From NCBI GenBank assembly GCA_038143535.1, contig JAYQMD010000001.1:124001-188000 (forward strand): 64,000 nucleotides of DNA. Reading direction: 5' to 3'. The translations under genes were made by a program, and so were the position numbers. The stretch comes from UBA7446 sp038143535 (GTDB lineage Bacteria; Bacteroidota; Bacteroidia; Flavobacteriales; Flavobacteriaceae). Positions 52,218-61,024 of the stretch are shown in pieces (within the stretch, counting starts at the first letter, position 1; each line of letters opens with the position of its first letter). The notes under the pieces are model-generated. The model had not been told where the DNA came from. It ran no database searches and saw only the letters and a list, made by a program, of their open reading frames with translations.

Positions 52218-53759
52218 GTGCTTTTTATTCGAAACTATTGTATTAGTTTGTTAAGTCTTTTCTTGTCTCTGGGGGTCTATTCTCACGCACAAAATGTAGA
52301 AGTAGATTTTGAGACGAGTACTACTTGGTTTGGTTTCGACGGCGGCGCGTTTTCGACAATTACAAACCCTCACCAAAATGCATTAAACCAATCTAATAAA
52401 GTTGGACGCTTAATTAAGGGCGCTGGAAAAAGTTGGGCTGGTGCTTATTATGACGTAGTAGAGCCTATGGATTTTATTACATACAATACTTTTTCTTTGA
52501 TGGTCTATGCGCATAAAAATAACGCTAAACTTTTATTAAAAGTAGAAAATAAGGCGAATGGTTCAATTAACTACACTAGGGAGAAAACCTTGACTAAATC
52601 AAATGAATGGGAAACCCTTGTATTTGATTTTTCACAAATTCCATCTAATGTTTATGACAGAATTACGTTAATTTTTGATAATGGCACAGTAGGAAATGGT
52701 GCGCTTGATTTTACCTATTATATCGATGACATCAAACTTTATAGAGAAGGAGACGCATTACCAGAATGTACATCCAATCAAACGGGGAATTCTCCTGCTA
52801 CTTCACAATATGAGCTTGTTTGGGCAGATGAGTTTGATCAAGATGGAGCACTTTGTCATAAAAATTGGACATATGACTTGGGTACAGGCTCACAAGGCTG
52901 GGGAAATTTTGAAGCTCAATCATACACTAACAATCAAGATAATGTATATGTAGAAAATGGCATATTAAACATTGTGGCTTTAAAAAACGGCAGTACGTAT
53001 ACTTCTGCACGTATAAAAACCCAACAACTTTTTTCTTTACAATATGGAAAAATTGAGATTCGTGCCAAATTACCAACTACCGCTGGAACATGGCCAGCGG
53101 TTTGGTTATTAGGATCAAATAATCCAGAAGTTGGATGGCCAGCTAGTGGAGAAATTGATATAATTGAGCAGTTTTCCAATAAGTCAGTAAATATTTCCAC
53201 AGCTCATTGGTCAAACAATGGGAACCATGCTGAATACGGTAGAGAAGCTACAATTCCTAATCCCTCAGGATTTAATACCTATTCATTAGAGTGGACTTCA
53301 AACAAGCTACTAACAAGAATTAATAACGCTTGGGCTTGGGAAATGACAATCAATAGCATAGATGCCTTTCACAAGAATTTTTTTATAATCATGAACCTTG
53401 CCTTAGGTGGCAACAAGGGTGCTGGCAACATTGACCCGACTTTTTCGCAAGATGCTCTTGAAATTGACTACATCCGTGTTTACAAAAATAATCAAGGTAG
53501 CTTTACGCTGTCTCACAAAGACTTTTTGCCCAAACATATTTCAGTTATTCCAAACAGAATGGGCTGGTTGATATCAAGCCCAAATAATCCAATCAACAGG
53601 ATTAATTTGTATAATCTAAATGGTCAACTGGTTGGTGTGTATGAGCCCAACACAGATAACTATACAATTAAAAATGAACATCTTGCAAATAATATAAACT
53701 TTGTAGAGTTGTTTTATAGAAATCAACGCGCTGTTTTCAAACTATTTAAATCAAACTAA
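52218..53759 (+). CDS. GH16 laminarinase (endo-beta-1,3-glucanase)
   Basis: 513 residues. A signal peptide ends near SHAQ. Residues ~28-178 form a beta-sandwich CBM-like domain. The GH16 domain (~195-430) has the catalytic motif GEIDIIEQF with Glu312, Asp314 and Glu317, preceded by GTWPAVWLL. A poorly conserved sorting-type domain closes the protein (about 440-513). Secreted enzyme of laminarin breakdown. Start is a GTG just after a TATCTTTA box. The GH-A gene follows with no gap (TAAATG), so they share a transcript. Confidence 0.9.
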   Translation: MLFIRNYCISLLSLFLSLGVYSHAQNVEVDFETSTTWFGFDGGAFSTITNPHQNALNQSNKVGRLIKGAGKSWAGAYYDVVEPMDFITYNTFSLMVYAHKNNAKLLLKVENKANGSINYTREKTLTKSNEWETLVFDFSQIPSNVYDRITLIFDNGTVGNGALDFTYYIDDIKLYREGDALPECTSNQTGNSPATSQYELVWADEFDQDGALCHKNWTYDLGTGSQGWGNFEAQSYTNNQDNVYVENGILNIVALKNGSTYTSARIKTQQLFSLQYGKIEIRAKLPTTAGTWPAVWLLGSNNPEVGWPASGEIDIIEQFSNKSVNISTAHWSNNGNHAEYGREATIPNPSGFNTYSLEWTSNKLLTRINNAWAWEMTINSIDAFHKNFFIIMNLALGGNKGAGNIDPTFSQDALEIDYIRVYKNNQGSFTLSHKDFLPKHISVIPNRMGWLISSPNNPINRINLYNLNGQLVGVYEPNTDNYTIKNEHLANNINFVELFYRNQRAVFKLFKSN

Positions 53760-54733
53760 ATGACATATAAAGTTAACTTTTCACTTTTTTCACTTTTCAT
53801 TCTTTTCATGGGTTGCTCAAGTAAAAATAACGACCCAGAAGAAACGACACCACCAAAAGTTGACACCCCATCAGTAGTAACCATTTCCCAAAAAAAATTA
53901 TTTGTGGATGGCAATGGATACAACATCAAAGGGATTTGCTATGGGCGTAATGGATACTTTAATTATCAACAAGATATTCCCTTGATGCAAGAAGCGAACA
54001 TCAACACCATAAGGGTTTACGCTCAGATATCTGATAGAGCAGAGTTAGACGCGTTTCATAAAGCAGGCATTAAAATAATCATGCAAGTTGATTATAATGG
54101 CAATTATGAAACGTATGTAAGGGATTACATGACACACCCGGCAATATTAATGTGGGAAGTAGGAAATGAAAACAATTATCATCCTGATTGGTTTGGAGGG
54201 AACCTAAACAATTGGTACCAAAAACTGGAAGAAGTCGCTGGGAAGATTAAAGCCATTGACACCAATCACCAGTTGCAACCGCACATGGTGAAGTGCCAAC
54301 AGCTATCGCACTTAATAGTTGCCCAAGCGTTGACATCTGGGGAATGAATCTATACCGTTGGGATAACAATGTTCCCGCCATAAACGAGTTTTTAGCTAAA
54401 TCAGATAAGCCTTTTTATATTTCAGAGGCAGGCGCAGATAGCTATGACACTAAAGAAGAAAAAGAAAGAGAGGATTTGCAGGCTCAAGCTACTCAAAAGA
54501 TATTATCAGATATTTTGTCAAAAAGTAACGTTTGTATGGGCGTTACGTTATTTTCTTTCAGTGATGAATGGTGGAAAGCCGGTAACCCAAGCCAACAAGA
54601 TACTGGAGGTGAAGCGCCCAATAGCGGGGGTGTACCTTATGATGGTGCTGCAAATGAGGAATATTGGGGTATTGTAAAGCGTGACCGATCAAAAAAACAA
54701 GTATTTAACATTGTTAAGGACCTGTACAACTAA
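53760..54733 (+). pseudogene. Frameshifted clan GH-A glycoside hydrolase (laminarin locus)
   Basis: Two frames joined by one missing base near 54269: frame 1 ends after IDTNH with junk, and frame 2 continues PVATAHGEVPTAIALNSCPS. A C lost from CACCC would restore a ~324-residue lipoprotein (Cys19 in LFMGCSS). It is a TIM barrel of clan GH-A: acid/base Glu in WEVGNENN and probable nucleophile Glu in PFYISEAGAD, with NGYNIKGICYGRNG at the N-terminus. Exact family (GH2-like, GH17 or GH158) is not settled; a beta-1,3-glucan-acting enzyme is likely from context. It starts directly after the GH16 stop. The shift may be a real mutation or a read error. Confidence 0.75.
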
Positions 54734-54877
54734 ATTTTAACCTATCAACAGATATAAAATACTAAGTCCACAATAAAAAAGTATTTAAATGTAGTGGTAT
54801 TGTATAGTAACTTTATTTTTTTTGTTTGTATACCAAACTTTATATTTGATAAATTTTAAATATTAAAAAACTAAAAT

Positions 54878-57800
54878 ATGAAAAATATTTACTCAATTAT
54901 TATTGTTTTAGCAATAAGTGTTTTTGCTTTTGCTCAAACAAGCCCAATCACTTTTAGCGAATCTTGGAACGTTGGAGGAGATGATTGGACTGTCAGGGGA
55001 GACAACGGACCTGATGTTACAATAGTTCAAGACCCTGTAGATGGTACTAAAGGAGAAACCCTCAGAGTACAATATTCAAACGATAATGAAGATTGGCAAA
55101 ATGCCCAAATCAAACTTACTGCTGGTCAAAATCTAGTATCAATTGGCCCAGGTAAATCTATTTCCATTGATGTTTGGACTGACCACTCTGGTGATCCTAA
55201 TATTGGAACCTACACTGGTATGTTAAAATTAGAGCAAGGATCAATTAACGGGGCAAAAGAATTTAGTTTTCCTGTTTCTGGTACTGGATGGGAAACAATT
55301 ACAATTGATACTTCTGTAGATAAAGGTGGAAACGCTGTTGAAGCACTTGAAGCTGGTCTTCTTGTATTATTTGTCAATTATGGAAATGGGGCTCATAAAA
55401 AAGATGACTTGAGATATTATGATAACATAACTTATACTGATGGTTCTTTGATCCAGTCGGATGCTGTTCCCCAATCTGCAGCACCAGCTCCTTCTCATGA
55501 TTCTGCTGATGTCTTAAACATTTTTTCTGACGCATATTCTGGTTCAATAGATTGGAACGATAACGAGCTAAGAGCTGGTTGGAGTTCTGGCGATATAAGC
55601 ATATATGATCCAGATGGGACTGGAGCCGATAAAATGTTGAAGCTAAAGGGCGCCAACTATATTGGTCAGTATTGGACTAATGGAACTAGTCCAAAAGGTG
55701 CAATTGATCTTTCCACATATGAATTTATGAGTGTTGATGTATGGACACCTGAATTGACTGCAGATGCAACATTAGGAGTTGCTCTTCTAAATGCAGGTGA
55801 AGTAAAGATAGATTATACAATCCCAGCAGGTCCAGCAGGCTGGAGAACAATTACTATGAACGTATCCGATTACGCTGCTTCAGAACTAACTGTCACCAAT
55901 GGTGTTAAATGGGAGCCAAATCCTCAAGGTTCTATACCTTTAATGTATATAGATAACTTTTTTGCTTGGAACACTCCATCTCCAAACACAATTTTAAATG
56001 TTTCAATAAATGCAAATGGAAACACAAAATATCCAAATGTAGAAAGTGGAGAAGTTTTCGCATTATTTTATACTTTGGGCAATGGCTCAGTTGGAATTTC
56101 AACACCATTTTCAGATTCTGATAATGATGGCATTTGGAATGGCTCACTTACTCTTCCTAAAGATTCCGGTCAAATTGACTTTAAAGTTATTGTTACTGAC
56201 GCCACTTCTGGATATACTGAAATTAAAGCTGCCTCTGGCGATGCTATTTCTGGCAGTGATTTCTCATATCAAGCTGGAGCAAATACTGTTATTGCTGACT
56301 TGTTTTTATTAGATAGAGACACAACAACTAACTGGGCTACAACAGCTGCAAATGCTGTTGTAGATGTTAATTTTACAATAAGAGGTTATCATCCTGACCA
56401 TTCCAGTGGTCAATATGGTATTAGAAATGTTGGCACATCGTGTTACAATATTACAGCTATAACAACAAATACTGATGGTGTTTTTACAGGAACTATGTCA
56501 CTACCATTTTATTCAACTAAATCTTTTGAAGTTGGATTCCATAACGGTACTAATGGTTGGTGTGGAGACAATATGGTTTCTAAAAATGCAAATACAAACA
56601 CTGACTTTTCAGTTTCTGTAGTTGAATCAGCGACAGATGTTGATTTAACAGCAATTGATGCTATTGATAATAATGGCAATTTTGTTGTTTACACCTCAGA
56701 TGGTGATCAAGGAAATTATCCTCCAGCTACAATTAATTTTAGTGAAGATTGGATAGCTAATGCAATTAAAGGCGATGAAGGAGCGGTTGCTACTATAATC
56801 GATGATCCATCAAATTCTGATAAAGGGAAAGTATTAAATGTTGTCTATGCCGAAGATTCTCAAGATTGGCAAAATGCACAAATTGATATTGTTCCAGGTC
56901 AGCAAAAAGTTGATTTAAGAACTAATAAAACGGTTTCTTTTGATGTTTGGACAAGTCACGATGACACTGATCCAAACAAAGGAAAATATTCAGGATTGTT
57001 AAAACTTGAAATTACACCACAAAAAACAGTTGAAAAAGGATTCGTAACAAGTGGAAATGGTTGGGAAACAATTACAGTCGACTTCAGTGAAAACTTTAAA
57101 AACGACAATGGTGAGGCTGGTTCTAACGATCAGTTTACAAAAATAGTTCTCTTTACCAACTATGGTGGTGGAGATGAAGCTCATCAAGTTTCAGGTGGTG
57201 TTCACAAGAAATCGGACACTAGAGTTTACGACAATTTTACTTATGCAGAAGGCGACGTAGTTCCTTCACCGACACCCCCAATAACGTCATATAGTGAAAA
57301 CTTTGATGATGGTGATTCAACATGGGGAGCTGCTGATGAAGCATCATTCGATGAAGCTAACGGATACGGAACTGCTTCATCAACAAATGCTACTAATTAC
57401 GCACACATTTTTTATAATACCGCTGCGCCGTTAGATTTATCTGCTGGAGACAAAGGATTTTCAGTTAAAGTAAAAGGCCCAAGAGCTTCTAAAGTGTTCT
57501 TTAAACTACAAATTGGCGATGAATGGTGGAATAATCACGAATGGCCAGCTGCTGAGGCTAATTATACAAACGTAGGAGAATGGCAAACGATAGTGTTTGA
57601 CGCTACTGGCGAAACATCTGTTGATAAGACAAGAATTGTAATATTCTTTGATATAGAAACTCCAGCAAGTGTTGATCCAAATGATGATGTATTCCAAATA
57701 GATGACTTTAAATTTGATGTTCTTGCAACATTAGGTTTAAATGATATTAGTGCTTCAAATCGAGTCATAGCTGTTTACCCTAACCCAACTAATGGAATTA

Positions 57801-57979
57801 TAAATATTTCAGGTGTTGATAAAGTAGATGCAATTAAAGTGTTTTCAATCAGTGGTCAGCTAGTAAAAGAGACTGTTAACACGAATATAATTGATTTGTC
57901 TTCTGAAAGAAGTGGACTTTATCTAATTGAAATTCAACATGAAGGAAAAACTTCAGTTAATAAGTTAATTGTAAGATAA
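54878..57979 (+). CDS. Multi-CBM surface glycan-binding protein with T9SS sorting domain
   Basis: 1033 residues with signal peptide (ISVFAFAQ). No catalytic domain is recognised. Four beta-sandwich regions are seen: A (about 22-190) and A' (~620-800) share EDWQNAQI and GWETIT and are related; B (~205-370) and C (~805-950) resemble carbohydrate-binding or discoidin-like folds; a middle part (~370-610) has two Ig-like strands with SDSDNDGIW. A type IX sorting domain (VYPNPTNGIINI) ends it. It probably holds laminarin at the cell surface next to GH16 and the SusC receptor. Terminator follows at 58051. Confidence 0.75.
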   Translation: MKNIYSIIIVLAISVFAFAQTSPITFSESWNVGGDDWTVRGDNGPDVTIVQDPVDGTKGETLRVQYSNDNEDWQNAQIKLTAGQNLVSIGPGKSISIDVWTDHSGDPNIGTYTGMLKLEQGSINGAKEFSFPVSGTGWETITIDTSVDKGGNAVEALEAGLLVLFVNYGNGAHKKDDLRYYDNITYTDGSLIQSDAVPQSAAPAPSHDSADVLNIFSDAYSGSIDWNDNELRAGWSSGDISIYDPDGTGADKMLKLKGANYIGQYWTNGTSPKGAIDLSTYEFMSVDVWTPELTADATLGVALLNAGEVKIDYTIPAGPAGWRTITMNVSDYAASELTVTNGVKWEPNPQGSIPLMYIDNFFAWNTPSPNTILNVSINANGNTKYPNVESGEVFALFYTLGNGSVGISTPFSDSDNDGIWNGSLTLPKDSGQIDFKVIVTDATSGYTEIKAASGDAISGSDFSYQAGANTVIADLFLLDRDTTTNWATTAANAVVDVNFTIRGYHPDHSSGQYGIRNVGTSCYNITAITTNTDGVFTGTMSLPFYSTKSFEVGFHNGTNGWCGDNMVSKNANTNTDFSVSVVESATDVDLTAIDAIDNNGNFVVYTSDGDQGNYPPATINFSEDWIANAIKGDEGAVATIIDDPSNSDKGKVLNVVYAEDSQDWQNAQIDIVPGQQKVDLRTNKTVSFDVWTSHDDTDPNKGKYSGLLKLEITPQKTVEKGFVTSGNGWETITVDFSENFKNDNGEAGSNDQFTKIVLFTNYGGGDEAHQVSGGVHKKSDTRVYDNFTYAEGDVVPSPTPPITSYSENFDDGDSTWGAADEASFDEANGYGTASSTNATNYAHIFYNTAAPLDLSAGDKGFSVKVKGPRASKVFFKLQIGDEWWNNHEWPAAEANYTNVGEWQTIVFDATGETSVDKTRIVIFFDIETPASVDPNDDVFQIDDFKFDVLATLGLNDISASNRVIAVYPNPTNGIINISGVDKVDAIKVFSISGQLVKETVNTNIIDLSSERSGLYLIEIQHEGKTSVNKLIVR

Positions 57980-58050
57980 CTACTCTAAATCCTAATATAA
58001 TTGGATTTAATTTAACAATGTAATAACCAATCACATTGTACTACAAAAAA

Positions 58051-58079
58051 GGTGTTAGCTAGTAGCTAACACCTTTTTT
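58051..58079 (+). terminator. Terminator of laminarin-binding operon
   Basis: Perfect stem GGTGTTAGCT / AGCTAACACC with a small loop, flanked by A and T tracts. Confidence 0.9.
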
Positions 58080-58137
58080 ATTTGTAATTTTAGAATATAT
58101 ACATATTTAATATATTAGCACTTAAATAACCTGATAT

Positions 58138-60924
58138 TTGAATAGATTAACGACAAATTTTTTTTGTTTTTTTGTTTTTTTTTGGGGGTTTTCCCAAGAA
58201 TTACCACCACTACAAAACTATTCACCTGACCTATACAATGCTGGCAGCCAGAATTGGGATATTTCTCAAAACTCCTCTGGAATCATTTATGTAGCTAATA
58301 ATGAAGGGTTGTTGTCTTATGATGGTAATCATTGGCGTTTATATCCTTCACCTAATAAATCTATTTTACGTTCGGTACATGTTCATAATAATATTATTTA
58401 TTCTGGAGCATACATGGACTTTGGTTATTGGAAACCTACTCCGGAAGGAAATCTTGAGTATTTTTCAATTGTTCAGGATTTAGGGTTTAAAATGCTTGAA
58501 GAAGAGCAGGTTTGGAAAATTAATCATTATAAACAATTTATTGTTTTTCAGTCTTTAAATAGATTAATCATCTATAACCAAATCACAAATTCTATAAATA
58601 CACTTAAACCCAAAAATGAAGTGGTAATCAAGTCATATTTTGTTGACGACGATGTTTATATACAAACCAATGATTTTTCAATATATAAAGTAAGTAGCGA
58701 TAAATTGATAAAGTTTGTTACTGGATCTCAACTCAATAATAATACGGTTGTAGAAATTTTTAAACGCGGTGATGAGTTATTATTTTTAACTGATAAAGAT
58801 GGTTTTTACCGAAAGCATTCAAACCAAATTCGTCGCTGGATCATAAATTCCAATTCAATTTTTAATGAATCATTGGTTTACAGCGCAACTAGCATTCTAA
58901 ATGACTATTTTGTAATCGGTACAGTCACAAGGGGATTAATAATTTTAGATGCAAAAGGGGATGTTGTTTATTCTCTCAGAAAAGGAAATGGTTTAAACAA
59001 TAATACTGTTCTAAGTAGCTTTATTGATTTAGATCAAAACTTGTGGGTCGGTTTAGACAATGGACTCGCTATGGTCAATTTAAACTCTAACAATAAATTT
59101 TATTTTGATTATTTAGGAAATCTTGGTTCTGTGTACACTAGCGCAATCCATAATAATAAATTATACTTGGGCACAAATCAAGGATTATTCTACAAAGAAC
59201 TGTACTCTCAAGCACCGTTTAAAAAAATTGATCGATTACAAGGCCAAGTATGGAACTTAGCAAAAATTGATAACACACTTTTTTGTTCACACAATCTTGG
59301 TTTTTTTGAAATTAATGATAATAATATAATACCACTTATTAAAGATTTAGGCTCTTGGAAGTTTTCTAAAATAGATAAATCAAGAATTCTTGTAGGCACA
59401 TACAATGGACTACATATAATCAATAAACAAAACGATAAATGGGAATACAAAAACAAGTTAAAAGGATTTGATATTTCTTCACGATTTATTGAGATATCAT
59501 CTAAACATAGCGCCATTGTTAGTCATGGGTATAAAGGGTTATTTAACTTACAAATCTCAAAAGATTACGAGTCAATAACAAAGGTGACAAAAATACCAAT
59601 AGAGACTGGGCCTTCAGATCTTTGTTCTATGGGGGGGGATATATATTATTTTAATCGTAGGGGATTATACAAATTTGATATTGATGAAGAAAAGTTTAAA
59701 ATCGATAGTCAAATCACAAATTTATTGGCTGAGGACACTTTTAATGCTCAAAGAATGATTTCCGTTAGTAGTGACAAGCTCTTTTTGTTTGGGGAAAATT
59801 ACATTTACAAACTAGAAAAAAATATCTTCTCTAAGCAACTAGAACTCAATAGGTTTTTTATTGGACAGCAAACAAGAAAGGATGTTATTGGTTTTGAAAA
59901 CATAACATTAATTGCAAAAAACAATTATCTTATAGGCTCTAGACAAGGTTATTTGTTAACAAATCTTTCCTCTCCCCCTAAAATTACTAATGACATAATT
60001 ATTAGTAAAGTTTCATCCAAAAACCTTTTACAGCAAACAAAGACACTGAATATTAACGGTATTAACAATGTACCTTATGAATTCAATACTATTTCATTTG
60101 AATTCAGTTTGCCAGAATACAAGTTCAATGATCAAATTAAATATCGTTTCATTTTAGAGGGATACAACAAAAGCTGGAGTAAATGGGATAATTACGATAG
60201 AGTTAGTTTCGGAAATCTAGGATTTGGAAAATATAAATTGAAGCTTGAAGCACGAATTAGCGATTTAGAAGTTGTGTCTACACAAAGGGAATTTAATATT
60301 TTGAAGCCATGGTATGCAAATAATTTTGTAATTTTTACTGTTGTTGCAATTTTTATTTTTATAGCATTTACTATTAATAAAGCTTACGAGAAATATTATG
60401 CTAAAGTCCAATTGAGAATAATTAAGGAAAATAATCAAAAGTTGGAGTTAATAGAGTTAAGAAACAAAGACGAACTTATTCAACTTGAGAAAAAAAACTT
60501 GGAGGAGAATATTGAAAGTAAAAATCGTGAACTCGCTATTGCAACAATGGCAATTTTAAAGAAAAACCAATTTTTGCAAACAATATTAAATGATTTAGAA
60601 AACATGGAATCAAACCCAGTTATTACCCGTGTAATAAGGTTAATTAAGCAAAAATCTAAAAATACTGATGACTGGGAATTTTTTCGGCAAGCTTTTGATA
60701 ACTCAGATAAGAATTTTTTAAAAAACATAAAATCAAAACATCCAAAATTAACTCACAATGACTTGCGCTTGTGTGCATATTTAAGACTTAACCTTACATC
60801 AAAAGAAATCGCACCATTATTTAGTATTTCAACAAAAAGTGTTGAAATTAAGAGATATAGATTAAGAAAGCGAATGGACTTATCTAGAGATGTTAATTTA
60901 ATCGATTATATACTAAATTTATAA
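58138..60924 (+). CDS. Reg_prop/Y_Y_Y sensor with LuxR-type HTH, putative regulator of the laminarin locus
   Basis: 928 residues. A signal peptide (FFCFFVFFWGFSQ) is followed by a periplasmic beta-propeller sensor (~30-600) with repeated WDISQNSSGIIYVANNEGLL-like blades. A Y_Y_Y domain lies at ~640-720, one membrane helix at ~735-757 (FVIFTVVAIFIFIAF), a coiled coil, and a C-terminal LuxR-type HTH (LTSKEIAPLFSISTKSVEIK). There is no histidine kinase or receiver, so it would signal from periplasm to DNA in one chain. The start is a TTG at 58138, because an in-frame stop precedes it. It stands directly before SusC and likely controls it. Confidence 0.85.
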   Translation: MNRLTTNFFCFFVFFWGFSQELPPLQNYSPDLYNAGSQNWDISQNSSGIIYVANNEGLLSYDGNHWRLYPSPNKSILRSVHVHNNIIYSGAYMDFGYWKPTPEGNLEYFSIVQDLGFKMLEEEQVWKINHYKQFIVFQSLNRLIIYNQITNSINTLKPKNEVVIKSYFVDDDVYIQTNDFSIYKVSSDKLIKFVTGSQLNNNTVVEIFKRGDELLFLTDKDGFYRKHSNQIRRWIINSNSIFNESLVYSATSILNDYFVIGTVTRGLIILDAKGDVVYSLRKGNGLNNNTVLSSFIDLDQNLWVGLDNGLAMVNLNSNNKFYFDYLGNLGSVYTSAIHNNKLYLGTNQGLFYKELYSQAPFKKIDRLQGQVWNLAKIDNTLFCSHNLGFFEINDNNIIPLIKDLGSWKFSKIDKSRILVGTYNGLHIINKQNDKWEYKNKLKGFDISSRFIEISSKHSAIVSHGYKGLFNLQISKDYESITKVTKIPIETGPSDLCSMGGDIYYFNRRGLYKFDIDEEKFKIDSQITNLLAEDTFNAQRMISVSSDKLFLFGENYIYKLEKNIFSKQLELNRFFIGQQTRKDVIGFENITLIAKNNYLIGSRQGYLLTNLSSPPKITNDIIISKVSSKNLLQQTKTLNINGINNVPYEFNTISFEFSLPEYKFNDQIKYRFILEGYNKSWSKWDNYDRVSFGNLGFGKYKLKLEARISDLEVVSTQREFNILKPWYANNFVIFTVVAIFIFIAFTINKAYEKYYAKVQLRIIKENNQKLELIELRNKDELIQLEKKNLEENIESKNRELAIATMAILKKNQFLQTILNDLENMESNPVITRVIRLIKQKSKNTDDWEFFRQAFDNSDKNFLKNIKSKHPKLTHNDLRLCAYLRLNLTSKEIAPLFSISTKSVEIKRYRLRKRMDLSRDVNLIDYILNL

Positions 60925-61024
60925 TAGTTGTATGTGTTTTGTATAGGTTGTATAACGATGTAATATTTAAATAAAATATACTTTTGTTATTACAGCAAAA
61001 AATAAATGCATTAAATATTAATTT

